From positions 98,495 to 162,494 of the forward strand of contig NZ_VAUV01000014.1 of the NCBI RefSeq assembly GCF_005780165.1: 64,000 nucleotides of DNA, in the 5' to 3' direction. Numbering within the stretch: the first letter of the stretch is position 1; every line of letters starts with the position of its first letter. The position numbers and the translations under genes were made by a program. Shown one piece after another: positions 27,501 to 35,163 of this stretch. The notes beneath the pieces were generated by a model. That model was given only the letters and a program-made list of their open reading frames with translations. It was not told the DNA's origin and searched no databases. The stretch is from Phragmitibacter flavus. GTDB taxonomy: Bacteria > Verrucomicrobiota > Verrucomicrobiia > Verrucomicrobiales > Verrucomicrobiaceae.

Positions 27501-28009
27501 GTGAGGGTTCCCGCGGTGATGAAGGTGGTGCCGGTGAGGGTGTTCGCGGCAGAGCCGCCAAGAGTGAGGTTGGCAGCGCCGGATTTGGTCATGCCACCAG
27601 AGCCGAGGAGGCTGCTGTTGGTGACGGCGGTGGCGTTGGCGGTGATGGTGGGGGTGGCACCTTGGAGAGAGATGGTGCCGCCGGTGAGGGTGTAGGAACC
27701 GGCGTTGGGGGTGTTGAAGGTGATGCCGTTGGTGATGATGCCCGTGGCGACGGTGACGGTTCCCGCAGTTCCGGCCGCGCCGCCTCCAAAGATGGCGGTA
27801 TCGGTGCTGAGGTTGGACCACACGGAGAGGGTGTCGGCGTTGTTCCAAAAGGCGTCGGTGAGGTTCCAACCGGTGCCGCTGCCTTCGGTGATGACGCCCG
27901 CGCCTACGCCGTCGGTGTCATAGGTGTAGGGGATGGCGGGCAGGGAAGGAAGGGTCGCCAAAACGCTCAGGGTGACGAAAAAGCGAGTCGGAACGGTTTT
28001 AAAATTCAT
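24521..28009 (-). CDS. Giant autotransporter-associated beta-strand repeat protein with PEP-CTERM
   Basis: A 1162-residue surface protein. A signal peptide (about 1-25) is followed by many irregular beta-strand repeats of the PATB type (G-rich strands such as GGMTKSGAANLTLGGSAANTLTGTTFITAGTLTLAKN), a beta-helix passenger. There is no C-terminal autotransporter barrel. Instead it ends AVPEPTRALLLLFGFSLALNRQRRCRS, a PEP-CTERM signal, so sorting is by exosortase. Composition is Gly/Thr/Asn/Leu-rich with few Cys. Long open frames on the other strand mirror this composition and are not genes. Confidence 0.92.
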   Translation of the reverse strand: MNFKTVPTRFFVTLSVLATLPSLPAIPYTYDTDGVGAGVITEGSGTGWNLTDAFWNNADTLSVWSNLSTDTAIFGGGAAGTAGTVTVATGIITNGITFNTPNAGSYTLTGGTISLQGATPTITANATAVTNSSLLGSGGMTKSGAANLTLGGSAANTLTGTTFITAGTLTLAKNTSVTALNDDVNISTGGTLAWNTTNHQIVDSADITVSGGLINFNNRSETFASYTQTSGGLTGGNGGAVTVDGAFSISGGNQFVVNSAGQLTVNSMSLTGGNGLLVGGNNTSVVTTVNIGTGGLTLGGRIIQLNQGTAVNAKGALLNLNGTLTSTGSSFIQSDTPASPTFTPIVNLGADRTIDVTNVGDILTFDGRLDITGTGTTLKTGAGTLNLSVTPDTNSINFTTLQIAAGIVSLGDHGQLADTTAITNTGGQFTGNGRTETIASYTQSGATNGITSGLNGNLTITGTTALSGTGTGLVVSSGSTFTTNTLDTSGFSTSPAVLVGQNSTTAVTRLNIGSGGLIMNGQNITLNRATTAGTFGNEILLNGNVTTSGINSIAFNTDGTLVDNAIGQLNLGNATRTWNITGAVTDVTTLSLPVVGLGGLTKTGTGTLRLGGVNANTYSGDTNANEGKISLAKSNNVNAIAGDLFINNGGAVEWITNEQIDDQSDITLSTGGFMNLAGRNETFQNFTKTGGTIQSTGGFINITGLMAISGGGSNSSTVIETGFRYIINSSGVTTAHTSTFFGAGNDGLYLGGNSATRITRFIAGNGGITLEGKNVRLDRANAIANQGSEFVLQGTLTASGNTNFIIGSSLLGISNFNLNGAERTLNITSGTTTINLNIVSNNLEEKVADITATATPGGVQKTGTGTLALNNTNTYTGKTTVEQGTLRLGTASYGTAPDIVNTSGSIDDSIWLDVHTAATFHNNTGGTYLYDGTISGTGSFTGNFTLGDNVGSVQSTGILRAGGSSNSNILASAGDQIGTITFANNLELGAPTLPATSTLRAELQIISATGNASSSFTGNLTTWAAAIATNHITLVTGTPGNHDHLQVDGTLTLNAGGTIAVTDSLGTYVPQFGDVFNLLDFGGTLVNNGFNVGTNFRTGGDGGGDLILPDISAYAGLYWDVSEFTNTGIVVVSGTAVPEPTRALLLLFGFSLALNRQRRCRS

Positions 28010-28062
28010 GAGCTAAAAAATGTTCTATCAAACAGCGAGGGGTGAAGCGAGGAAATTGTGTG

Positions 28063-28123
28063 GAAGGGTCGTCCCGAACCATGCGGAGAAGAAAGAAGGT
28101 GAAGTGCAGGTTCGTGGCCCTTC
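28063..28123. repeat. Twin-arm palindromic element (copy B)
   Basis: GAAGGGTCGTCCCGAACC (28063-28080) and GGTTCGTGGCCCTTC (28109-28123) are outer inverted arms around a 28-bp spacer. The TCGTCCCGA core recalls the elements at 10017 and 53491. It sits between the divergent autotransporter-type and nuoB genes. Confidence 0.55.
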
Positions 28124-28225
28124 GGTGCCGGGCTTGTGAAAATTTTCACAAACTGGTTGCTGGTCCCTGAGGGGAGGGCGTAGAATGCGATCGCAGCCCT
28201 CACCCTCTGCAAACTTGCCCGGCTT

Positions 28226-28756
28226 ATGTCTGAAACGACGATTACCCCTTTTGGCTACGATTCGAAAATCGAGAGCAACGTGGTTGTTACGCGGCTGGAT
28301 GCGGCGATCAACTGGATGCGCAAAAACTCACTTTGGCCGATGCCGATGGGGCTGGCCTGTTGCGCGATTGAGCTGATGGCGACGGCGTCTTCGAGGTATG
28401 ACATCTCGCGCTTTGGGGCGGAAGTGTTTCGGTTTTCACCGCGTCAGGCGGATGTGATGGTGGTGGCGGGAACGGTGACTTACAAGATGGCGCTGGCAGT
28501 AAAGCGGATTTGGGATCAGATGCCGGAGCCCAAGTGGTGCATTGCCATGGGTGCCTGTGCGAGCAGCGGCGGGATGTATCGCAGTTATGCGGTGTTGCAG
28601 GGGATTGACCGGTTGATTCCTGTGGATGTTTACATTTCAGGTTGCCCACCACGGCCTGAGGCGCTTTTGGAAGGCTTCTTTCGTTTGCAGCGCAAGATCG
28701 AAGGCGAGAGCTCGCTGTTGGAACAGAAAAAAGAGATGGTGTCGGAGATGGGCTAG
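28226..28756 (+). CDS. nuoB: NADH-quinone oxidoreductase subunit B
   Basis: A 176-residue peripheral subunit of complex I that holds the terminal iron-sulfur cluster N2. Conserved cysteines are all present: Cys45-Cys46 in [11 protein letters not shown], Cys111 in GACASSGG and Cys140 in [11 protein letters not shown]. Length is normal. It is followed by nuoC 41 bp downstream, but nuoA is not upstream and nuoD is not downstream, so the pair is detached from the rest of the operon. Confidence 0.97.
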   Translation: MSETTITPFGYDSKIESNVVVTRLDAAINWMRKNSLWPMPMGLACCAIELMATASSRYDISRFGAEVFRFSPRQADVMVVAGTVTYKMALAVKRIWDQMPEPKWCIAMGACASSGGMYRSYAVLQGIDRLIPVDVYISGCPPRPEALLEGFFRLQRKIEGESSLLEQKKEMVSEMG

Positions 28757-28797
28757 AGATTGAGTTGATGGTTGAAAGTCTGACTTGATGTGATGTT

Positions 28798-29376
28798 ATG
28801 AAGACCGCTGCAGAACTGGTTGAGGCGTTGAAAAAGGAGTTTGGTCCCGCGATGGTGACTTCGGGCGAGTTTCGTGGCGAGCAGTGGGTGACGGTGGAGC
28901 TGGGCCGCTTGAAAGAGGTGATGAGCTTCTGCAAGAACACGCTGGAGTTTGATTTTCTGATTGATGCTTCAAGCGTGGATCATGGCGACATGGAGCCGCG
29001 CTTTGAAGTGGTGTATGAGCTCTACGGGATGCTGACCCATCACGCGCATTTGCGGGTGAAGGCTTTGGTGGATGAGGAGCACGAAGTGCCGACGGTTTCC
29101 GATTTGTGGGCGACGGCGAACTGGCATGAGCGCGAAATTTTTGACATGATGGGGATTCGTTTTGCGGGTCACCCTGATCTGCGGCGCATTTTGATGTGGG
29201 AAGGCTATCCGTTCTTCCCGCTGCGCAAGGAGTTCCCGCTGGCAGGCAAAGCGAGTGAGATGCCGGAAGTGGCATTTACCGGGATTGCACCGCTGGAAGG
29301 TGGACCGTTTGTAACGTCACCGATGGATGCGAATACCATTGAACGTGAGCCTCGCGCGAAGACGTTTGAGGGGTGA
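28798..29376 (+). CDS. nuoC: NADH-quinone oxidoreductase subunit C
   Basis: A 192-residue 30-kDa-type subunit of complex I. The conserved signature is WHEREIFDMMGIRFAGHPDLRRILMWEGYPFFPLRKEFP near residues 117-155. The N-terminal half contains the FDFLIDASSVDHGD strand typical of the family. It is a stand-alone NuoC, not a NuoCD fusion. It is probably co-transcribed with nuoB. A hairpin repeat and a bidirectional terminator follow, ending the unit. Confidence 0.96.
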   Translation: MKTAAELVEALKKEFGPAMVTSGEFRGEQWVTVELGRLKEVMSFCKNTLEFDFLIDASSVDHGDMEPRFEVVYELYGMLTHHAHLRVKALVDEEHEVPTVSDLWATANWHEREIFDMMGIRFAGHPDLRRILMWEGYPFFPLRKEFPLAGKASEMPEVAFTGIAPLEGGPFVTSPMDANTIEREPRAKTFEG

Positions 29377-29384
29377 GGATAAAT

Positions 29385-29413
29385 GACTGATGCGAAGAAG
29401 TTACTTCGCGGTC
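29385..29413. repeat. Single hairpin followed by GGTC (family 2 copy)
   Basis: GCGAAG (29392-29397) pairs with CTTCGC (29404-29409), with GGTC directly after. A close relative at 38214-38245 has the same stem, loop type and 3' flank. It lies 9 bp after the nuoC stop. Confidence 0.6.
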
Positions 29414-29428
29414 TTGGCTGGACAACAA

Positions 29429-29470
29429 AAAAGCCGGCGCTCTTTGAGGAACGCCGACTTGTTGGTTTTT
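29429..29470. terminator. Bidirectional Rho-independent terminator
   Basis: AAGCCGGCG (29431-29439) pairs with CGCCGACTT (29452-29460). A T-run follows on the plus strand (GGTTTTT) and six T follow the stem on the minus strand, so it can end both nuoBC and the convergent beta-barrel gene. Confidence 0.8.
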
Positions 29471-29515
29471 AGTAGGTTTTGGGGGAAATATTACCGGTGG
29501 TCTTTCCGTGATTGA

Positions 29516-30334
29516 TTAGAAACGGTAGGACAACTTCACTTGCAAGGTGTGGAAGTCGAAGTCGCGGTCGGAACCACGGGAATCGGTTGATCCAGCGCGA
29601 GCGGAGAAGGCGGCAGGGCCACTGAGGTTGGTGACGTAGTCGCTGTCGCCGAGGTCGGTGTAGAGGTATTCCACGGTCATCGAGATGTTGCGGGTGATGC
29701 GGGCTTCAAGGCCGCCACCGAACGCATAACCGATGTTGTCGCTGTCGCTGGGTTCGTTACGGGAACGAACGGTCGCCGGGGTGTCGGTGAGATAGCTGTA
29801 TTCAACATCACCATAAGCAAGACCGCCGGTGACGTAGGCAAGGAAACGATCGGTGATCAAATAACCGGCGCGAAGGCGACCGGTGACGAGGTAATCGAGT
29901 TCACGCTTTTCTGTGTAGAAGGCGGGGGTGCTGGAGAAGCCGCTTTGTTCCTGGCTGACGTCGGTTTTGTTGATGTCGGCAAGGAAGCCGATGACAAAAC
30001 GATCGATCTGGAAGTCGTAACCGGCATGGGCACCGAAGGTGAGGCTTTCGTCGAAGTTGCCTTCGAAGTTGTCGCCAAATGCGGCGATGCGGTCGCCGTA
30101 GCTGCCGTCGAGATCGGTGTCGAAGTCGAGGACGCCGTCATCATCGCTGGGGTTGAAGGCGGCTCCGACTTGAACACCGAGATAAAATCCGGTCCAGGAG
30201 AACGGAGGTTCGGTGGGGGCCATGGTCATGGCTTCCATTTTGGCGGAGGCGGTTTCGCCGCCGAAGGTGGTGGTGCTGATGGCCGAGGCGACCAGCAGGG
30301 AGGTGAACGCCGCAAGAGAGGTGGTTAGCTTCAT
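29516..30334 (-). CDS. Outer-membrane beta-barrel protein (porin-like)
   Basis: A 272-residue protein with signal peptide MKLTTSLAAFTSLLVASAIS, then a region reading SWTGFYLGVQVGAAFNPSDDDG, the classic first strand of Omp25/Omp31-like barrels (outer-membrane beta-barrel domain). Alternating amphipathic strands (LTFGAHAGYDFQIDRFVIGFLAD, GRLRAGYLITDRFLAYVTGGLAYGDVEYSY) and a terminal aromatic (LSYRF) suit an eight-stranded barrel assembled by BAM. ATG 30334 begins the signal peptide. Specific role unknown. Confidence 0.88.
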   Translation of the reverse strand: MKLTTSLAAFTSLLVASAISTTTFGGETASAKMEAMTMAPTEPPFSWTGFYLGVQVGAAFNPSDDDGVLDFDTDLDGSYGDRIAAFGDNFEGNFDESLTFGAHAGYDFQIDRFVIGFLADINKTDVSQEQSGFSSTPAFYTEKRELDYLVTGRLRAGYLITDRFLAYVTGGLAYGDVEYSYLTDTPATVRSRNEPSDSDNIGYAFGGGLEARITRNISMTVEYLYTDLGDSDYVTNLSGPAAFSARAGSTDSRGSDRDFDFHTLQVKLSYRF

Positions 30335-30694
30335 GGTTGTGTTTGTTTTGTTTGGTTTTTGATAAGGTGTTTGCGGGCATTTGGGGGGCAGTGCCAGCAA
30401 GTGGTTCCATTGAAGCGGTGGGGCGCGGGAGTGATTCGGATGAAAAGGTGTGGTGGATTTACTTTTTTCCCGGCAGATAATTATTCGATGAGGTGACAAA
30501 ATGAAGAACATTGGGCGGAGGCAGGCCAGGGATAGAAAGCTGGAGAGCGGGGCGTTTTGTATTGCCAGCAGCCCACCTTGCTGGCAGAAAAAGAGGCGAT
30601 TTGTTTGCCTGAAACGACCTTGCCAGATCTAAGTTTGTCGGGTGTTGTTGCGTTGTTAGATAGAATAAAAGACCCTGTAAATTTTTTAATCACC
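30335..30694. other. Divergent promoter region
   Basis: 360 bp between the beta-barrel gene (minus) and the PQQ-propeller gene (plus). It must hold both promoters. The A+T-rich run TAGATAGAATAAAAG at 30658-30672 is a plausible -10 region for the plus gene. I see no RNA structure or gene. Confidence 0.4.
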
Positions 30695-32008
30695 ATGTTT
30701 TCGCGATCGGTTCAATCCTCATTGCTGGGCGGTCTTGTGACTGCGAGTGTTTTGGTATCTTCTGCTTCTTCGTCGTTTTTGATGGCGGAGTTGCCATCGA
30801 AGTCGGTGGCCGACTGGCCGGGATTTCGTGGCGTGAACAATGGCATTGCGCCTGCGTTGACGGTCTCGGACGTGTCCAAGGCGAAGTTGAGTGAAGTGTG
30901 GAAGGTGGAGACGCCGATGGGATTCAGTTCCTTCACGGTTGGAGAAACGCAGGTGTTTACCGTGGTGAAACGCGAGCTTGAGGGCAACCCGACCGAAGTG
31001 TTGCTGGCGTTGGAGGTGCGCACCGGCAAGGAATTGTGGGCCGCTCCTTTGTCGATTGTGACGAAGTATGATGGCGGTGGCGATTCAGGCACGGCGGACA
31101 ACAAAGGTGGTGACGGTCCACGTTCGACCCCGGCCTTCAGCGACGGGATGGTTTACGTGATCGATGCCAATCTGGTCGTCACGGCGGTGGATGCGAAGAC
31201 TGGCAAGGAAGTTTGGAAGCACGAGGTGATGAAGGAGAACGGCGGTAAAAACATCCGCTGGCAGAATGCGGCGTCGCCATTGATTGAAGGTGACGTGTTG
31301 CTCATGGCAGGCGGCGGCAAGGGCGAAGGTTTGCTGGGGCTGGACAAGAAGACCGGCAAGGTGGTGTGGAAGGGCGAGGACGATGAGATGACTCATGCAA
31401 CTCCGGTGATGGCGGACATTCACGGAGTGAGGCAGTGCATCTTCTTCACGCAAAAAGGTTTGGTGGCCGTCGATCCAGCCAAGGGCACGGTATTGTGGCG
31501 CGGTGATTTCCCTTACAAGGTGAGCACGGCGGCCTCGCCGGTGGTGTTTGAAGACATCGTGTATTGCTCGGCCGGTTATGGCGTGGGAGCGGGCGCTTTC
31601 AAGGTGAACAAAAGCGGAACGGGTTTGAGTGCCGAGATGATCTGGCGTCGTGAGAACGAGTGCTTCAATCATTGGAGCACTCCAGTGGTGAAGGATGGCT
31701 ATCTTTACGGCATGTTCAGCTTCAAGGAATATGGCGATGGCCCGGTGGCTTGTGTCGACATCCGCACCGGCAAGGACATGTGGCAGGAGAAGGGTTTTGG
31801 TCCTGGACAAGTGATCTTGAGCGGCGACACCGTGATCGCGCTGAGCGACAAGGGCGAGGTGGTGTTTATCGAGGCGAACCCGAAGGCTTACAAGGAATTG
31901 AAGCGTGAGACCCTGGTGGACGGCAAGGTGTGGAGTTATCCGGTGCTGGCCTACAATCGCATCTTTGCCCGCAGCACCACCGAAGGTGGCTGCTGGGAAC
32001 TGAAGTAA
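30695..32008 (+). CDS. Secreted PQQ-like beta-propeller protein
   Basis: A 437-residue exported protein. Start is ATG 30695, which opens a signal sequence (MFSRSVQSSLLGGLVTASVLVSSASS). It then shows repeated BamB/PQQ-type blades with the AxDxxTGKxxW pattern (LLALEVRTGKELWAA, VTAVDAKTGKEVWKHE, LLGLDKKTGKVVWKGE, LVAVDPAKGTVLWRG, VACVDIRTGKDMWQE). No PQQ-binding cysteine pair is seen. The PVC-type start WPGFRGVNNG is common in this class. It might be an outer-membrane assembly or polysaccharide-binding scaffold. A small membrane-anchored gene follows by 8 bp. Confidence 0.87.
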   Translation: MFSRSVQSSLLGGLVTASVLVSSASSSFLMAELPSKSVADWPGFRGVNNGIAPALTVSDVSKAKLSEVWKVETPMGFSSFTVGETQVFTVVKRELEGNPTEVLLALEVRTGKELWAAPLSIVTKYDGGGDSGTADNKGGDGPRSTPAFSDGMVYVIDANLVVTAVDAKTGKEVWKHEVMKENGGKNIRWQNAASPLIEGDVLLMAGGGKGEGLLGLDKKTGKVVWKGEDDEMTHATPVMADIHGVRQCIFFTQKGLVAVDPAKGTVLWRGDFPYKVSTAASPVVFEDIVYCSAGYGVGAGAFKVNKSGTGLSAEMIWRRENECFNHWSTPVVKDGYLYGMFSFKEYGDGPVACVDIRTGKDMWQEKGFGPGQVILSGDTVIALSDKGEVVFIEANPKAYKELKRETLVDGKVWSYPVLAYNRIFARSTTEGGCWELK

Positions 32009-32016
32009 GTGATTAA

Positions 32017-32373
32017 ATGAGCGGATTGAGAAGATGTTGGCTGATCCTGACCTTGGTTGGGATCGGCTTTTTTATGTGGATGGCTTGGGGGTGGATGAAT
32101 GTGTCGACGGGGCGTGTTGCGGATAGAATAAATCACGAAACCCGCCAGCAGATCATGGAGCTGACCCAGCTGATGGATGAGGTGAGATCGACGCGGGATC
32201 AGGGCAAGCTATGGACCCGCACTCGCGAATTGCTGGATGAGGCGAGGAAGGAATTGGAGGTGAGAGAAGAGAATTGGACGGAGGCCGGACGTAAAGAAGG
32301 AACTCCTGAACATGAACTGGTGCGGGCGTTGCAGTGGCGGGTGGCAACGATCAAGGAATTTTTGAGTTTGTGA
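32017..32373 (+). CDS. Small membrane-anchored coiled-coil protein, unknown
   Basis: A 118-residue protein with one hydrophobic segment near the N-terminus (residues 8-27, LILTLVGIGFFMWMAWGWMN) and a charged helical rest (RQQIMELTQLMDEVRSTRD, LLDEARKELEVREENW). It is probably anchored in the inner membrane with the helix periplasmic. I recognise no family. It is 8 bp after the propeller-protein stop, so the two are probably one transcript. Confidence 0.6.
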   Translation: MSGLRRCWLILTLVGIGFFMWMAWGWMNVSTGRVADRINHETRQQIMELTQLMDEVRSTRDQGKLWTRTRELLDEARKELEVREENWTEAGRKEGTPEHELVRALQWRVATIKEFLSL

Positions 32374-32425
32374 AAGGGAATAGACTGGAAAGGGATGGAC
32401 AGGTGGAGGTTGTCCCTTGGCGATC

Positions 32426-32953
32426 TCACTGAACATTTGAGCCGGTCCTCATCAGGCGTCGAATGAGTTCGGTGAGCGGCATCGCGAGAAGGCCGAATAG
32501 GACTCCTTGAACGAGAAACATCGTGTTGTGAAGGGGAAGATCGACCAGGCGGGAAACCTTGTGAATGAAGGAGATCCATGGGCTGTAGCCAAATGTGAGC
32601 AACAGCAGGTTACTGGTGACGGGAAGCAGGCGACCGACAGCGATTGCCATGGGTAGAAAAACGAGAATGGCGCAGGGAAGGTTTGATGCCTGCCAGAACT
32701 GGGTGCGAAAGGTCTGCGAATCCCGGGCGCTTGTTAGCAAGGCATTGCGATGCAAAAGAAAGGAACCGAGGGCGACCGAGGCAGTTCCGATAACGGCAAT
32801 CAGGAGTTCTGGGCGCAATAATGTCCATAGGGATCGTGTGTCAGAATACGGATTCAATTCGGAATGTCCTGCCTGGATTCCAAGGCGGGTGGTGACTGCG
32901 TCGGCAAGCGTGAGCAGAACAAACGTGCCGATGAAAAAGGTTACCAAACGCAT
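32426..32953 (-). CDS. Polytopic membrane protein, unknown
   Basis: A 175-residue protein with about four membrane helices (near 2-20, 45-66, 90-118, 140-165). Motif-like stretches are LADAVTTRLGIQAGHSELNPYSD near the N-terminus, which resembles DUF5658-type proteins (T...G...E.NP), but I cannot confirm that. It converges with the small gene at 32017. The stretch 32396-32420 between them holds a GGACA...TGTCC hairpin and TGTCCCTTGG. Confidence 0.6.
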   Translation of the reverse strand: MRLVTFFIGTFVLLTLADAVTTRLGIQAGHSELNPYSDTRSLWTLLRPELLIAVIGTASVALGSFLLHRNALLTSARDSQTFRTQFWQASNLPCAILVFLPMAIAVGRLLPVTSNLLLLTFGYSPWISFIHKVSRLVDLPLHNTMFLVQGVLFGLLAMPLTELIRRLMRTGSNVQ

Positions 32954-32967
32954 GAGAGTTGGAATTG

Positions 32968-33081
32968 TTAATGACCAGGCTCAGCGATGGCAATTGAAAA
33001 TGCGTTGTCTACTACGTAGAACTCGCGACCAAAGCCAACTTGAGGGTTCGCCTTTGGTCTGGGTGGCGGCGTCATCGTCAT
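32968..33081 (-). CDS. Possible 37-residue protein
   Basis: The ATG at 33081 overlaps the stop of the upstream gene by four bases (ATGA) and opens 37 codons reading MTMTPPPRPKANPQVGF then REFYVVDNAFSIAIAEPGH. Translational coupling and non-repetitive composition favour a real or decayed gene. No family is recognised. It may be a fragment left by rearrangement. Confidence 0.3.
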   Translation of the reverse strand: MTMTPPPRPKANPQVGFGREFYVVDNAFSIAIAEPGH

Positions 33082-33623
33082 GGTTCCTTGCGGAAGGCTC
33101 CGGACTGCCAATCGGCCTCGGAAATCCGGTCCGCGAATGGATAAGGCATAAAGGCCGAGTCAAGCAGCCATCCATGATGCCGAATCACTGGATCTGTGCT
33201 GCCGAAGTCAGCGACTACGGTCTCACCAACCTTCAAGACGTGGCCATCCATGTAATAGTCGGCAAAGTCCATCCGTCCATGCGTGGCGACATCGAAAGCC
33301 TCATCAAACACGATAATAAACCCGTGGCCTCTGGCAGGAGGATACGCACTGCCCTTGGCTGATGATCGGAGAAACTTTGCGGCCGCAATCGTGTAGCGAT
33401 GTTCGTCTCGCTGAACGGTGCCAAGGTAATCAATCGTCTTCAGGTGATACGAAAATTCCCGATCTCCGTCTTTGTAAGTCTTCGAGGTCAAGTGATCGAG
33501 CTTCGAAGCCGCAAGCCCCTGAACCATCTTGGCGACAACGTCTGGCGTGTCGGTGGCGTCTCCGGGAGAATCTGCGAAGGCCAATGAACCTGCAACGAAC
33601 AAAACTGGAATGAGGAAGCGCAT
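33078..33623 (-). CDS. Exported protein of unknown function
   Basis: A 181-residue protein with a signal peptide (MRFLIPVLFVAGSLAFADS). The mature part is mixed alpha/beta with DREFSYHLKTIDYLGTVQRDEHRYTIAAAKFLRSS and GHGFIIVFDEAFDVATH. I recognise no domain. ATG 33623 begins the signal sequence; upstream codons of this frame run into a direct repeat (33637-33658). It is one of several small exported proteins on this strand in the 33-36 kb accessory stretch. Confidence 0.65.
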   Translation of the reverse strand: MRFLIPVLFVAGSLAFADSPGDATDTPDVVAKMVQGLAASKLDHLTSKTYKDGDREFSYHLKTIDYLGTVQRDEHRYTIAAAKFLRSSAKGSAYPPARGHGFIIVFDEAFDVATHGRMDFADYYMDGHVLKVGETVVADFGSTDPVIRHHGWLLDSAFMPYPFADRISEADWQSGAFRKEP

Positions 33624-33634
33624 GGAAGTTGGTG

Positions 33635-33841
33635 CTAAATCATTTGTCTGTCCCTTGGAACGATTACTGAATACACACTGTAACTCATAAATGAAATCAC
33701 CGTCCATCCTGCCAACAGAAGAACAGGGCGACCTTCCTGTAGGATCAATGAGTCTGCGACCACGAGAGGAATGAAAACGATAGAATCCACGATGCCCGCG
33801 AAGAATCGCTTTCCAAAAGTCTGGTAACGTGAGTAAATCAT
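33635..33841 (-). pseudogene. Truncated RDD-family membrane protein
   Basis: A 68-codon frame starting MIYSRYQTFGKRFFAGIVDSIVFIPL, which is the start of an RDD domain (R, and D in AGIVDS). RDD proteins normally run to about 140 residues or more with three membrane helices. This one has two hydrophobic segments and then stops in VPRDRQMI, whose codons belong to a direct repeat. Both the start codon and the stop lie within copies of that repeat (33637 and 33835), so the gene appears cut at one boundary. It could still be expressed as a short protein. Confidence 0.6.
33637..33658 (+). repeat. Direct repeat R, copy 1
   Basis: Consensus ATCATKKGTMTGTCCCTTGG. This copy overlaps the end of the RDD fragment. 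Copies 2 and 3 are at 33835 and 35761 in the same orientation, and the motif ends in GGGGTG in those two. Confidence 0.65.
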
Positions 33842-33860
33842 GGGTCTGTCCCTTGGGGTG
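33835..33860 (+). repeat. Direct repeat R, copy 2
   Basis: Matches copies 1 and 3 over about 20 bp and shares the extra GGGGTG with copy 3. The RDD start codon is within it, read on the other strand. The distance to copy 1 is 198 bp. Confidence 0.65.
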
Positions 33861-33877
33861 TATTAATGCAACCCAAC

Positions 33878-34453
33878 CTAATTTTTCACCTCGTTTTCAG
33901 GTTGCTGAATTCCCTGATCACTGCGGATAAGCCTCATCAATGTCTCGTCTGATATGTGTTGACCGATTATCTCAATGCCTGCGAGTTGGTCTTCCGGTGA
34001 TTTATAGTATCGCCGTAAGTTAAACTTAATTTCGAATATTGTCTCTTCTAAAGCCAATTCTATCGGGCGTTGCCTATCAAATCTCGTCTGCAGCTCCTTA
34101 TATTTTTCATATAACCTATTGAATTTGTCTATGTTATTTCTTCCAACCGCCATCATTTCGCGTTCTAAGGCAGACATGCTGTTCTTGAGGGTGACATCTG
34201 AATGCTTGAACAGAACAGCAGCAAGTTTGGAACATCGTCCTAATTTTTCATCTCGGATCTCCTGCCATCCCTGATCGCCAGTTATCCAGATACATTCGTC
34301 GACTTCCTTCTTAGCTGAGTTGAAAGTATCTTTCGACGGATTGACGTCTAGATTCTTTAATGCCTCATCAAATTTCGCTTTAGAAGGAATATGGGAATCG
34401 GCGTGCAGGCTAAGGGCCCAACACAGAAGGAACAGGATAAAAACAGGGCGCAT
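33878..34453 (-). CDS. Exported helical protein of unknown function
   Basis: A 191-residue protein with a signal peptide (MRPVFILFLLCWALSLHADS). The mature part is mostly helical and charged (KFDEALKNLDVNPSKDTFNSAKKEVDE, NNIDKFNRLYEKYKELQTRFDRQRPIELALEETIFEIKFNLRRYY). The DNA is clearly richer in A+T than neighbours such as the helicase at 36 kb, suggesting recent acquisition. No family recognised. Between it and the RDD fragment is a 36-bp gap containing repeat R. Confidence 0.65.
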   Translation of the reverse strand: MRPVFILFLLCWALSLHADSHIPSKAKFDEALKNLDVNPSKDTFNSAKKEVDECIWITGDQGWQEIRDEKLGRCSKLAAVLFKHSDVTLKNSMSALEREMMAVGRNNIDKFNRLYEKYKELQTRFDRQRPIELALEETIFEIKFNLRRYYKSPEDQLAGIEIIGQHISDETLMRLIRSDQGIQQPENEVKN

Positions 34454-34577
34454 AAGTGTGTTGTTCCTAAGAGCTATAGGCTAGGCTTGCGGGAGGTGTC
34501 GATGACGGCGCAGAAGCCTTAAAAGTCTTAGCCTGCGTCCGTTTGTTCGCCATTCTTGTTTGTGTCTGTCATGGTTT

Positions 34578-35036
34578 CTATTTGGTAGTTGCTGGCTTCG
34601 TAAGCCTAGTCATCTCATCGATCAGCCAATAGCATTTGTAATAGTTCTGTGGCATCCAGCCGCCAACAACCTCTGGTCGCTCAAATACGGTGGTATTTCC
34701 TGAATAAATGAAAAATACGATGCGGCGGTAGTCGTCGTTAGGACTCAGGCCATTGATCCAACCGCACTTGGCTTCGACGACTACCTTGGCCGCAGACCCC
34801 GCTGAAGGTTGTTCAATTTTCCAGTTCCCTGTGAAAGTTCGCCCACTCATTCCGAGTGGGTCTGATCTAAATGTCCCGTCCTTGGCAAAGATGTAGGAAG
34901 ACGTCCCGTCGACAAGGATGATGCCCGAACCTTTCATTTCGATTGCGGGATCGGGTGGCGGCGCCGAAAGGCAAGAGACTGTAGCGATAACGAGCAGCAC
35001 CGTGACGATGAGGATGGCCGATCGGTTGGTTTTCAT
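34578..35036 (-). CDS. Putative lipoprotein, unknown
   Basis: A 152-residue protein beginning MKTNRSAILIVTVLLVIATVSCLSAPPPDPA, a signal sequence with Cys22 that could be a lipobox (TVSC). The rest is beta-rich: GSGIILVDGTSSYIFAKDGTFRSDPLGMSGRTFTGNW and a C-terminal WMPQNYYKCYWLIDEMTRL. It could be a lipocalin-like small domain, but I do not recognise it. The ATG at 35036 is 23 bp from one arm of an attC-like palindrome at 35059-35153. Confidence 0.6.
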   Translation of the reverse strand: MKTNRSAILIVTVLLVIATVSCLSAPPPDPAIEMKGSGIILVDGTSSYIFAKDGTFRSDPLGMSGRTFTGNWKIEQPSAGSAAKVVVEAKCGWINGLSPNDDYRRIVFFIYSGNTTVFERPEVVGGWMPQNYYKCYWLIDEMTRLTKPATTK

Positions 35037-35058
35037 GGCTTTGGGTTCCGTTTTTTGG

Positions 35059-35153
35059 GCGAACGTCAAAAGTGGTGGCGCGGCGGCCCATGGCTCACAG
35101 AGCGAAGCGAACGAGGGGGCTTTTCCGCCCTTGCCAGCCACGTCTTGTTCGAC
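35059..35153. repeat. attC-like imperfect palindrome
   Basis: On the minus strand the left end reads GTCGAAC and the right end GTTCGCC, with outer arms CGAAC/GTTCG pairing. After a short unpaired spacer, TGGCTGGC on one side pairs with GCCACCA on the other, with one extra base. This is the layout of integron attC sites (R and L boxes with an extrahelical base). It lies between two small exported-protein genes in the same orientation. The core differs from the usual GTTRRRY and no integrase is in the window. Confidence 0.3.
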
Positions 35154-35163
35154 TTTTATTCGT

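Noticed and set aside
33842..34577. Second attC-like sites in the small-gene cluster
   Set aside because: I examined the other gaps and found hairpins but no GTT-type end paired with an AAC-type end, so only one candidate remains.
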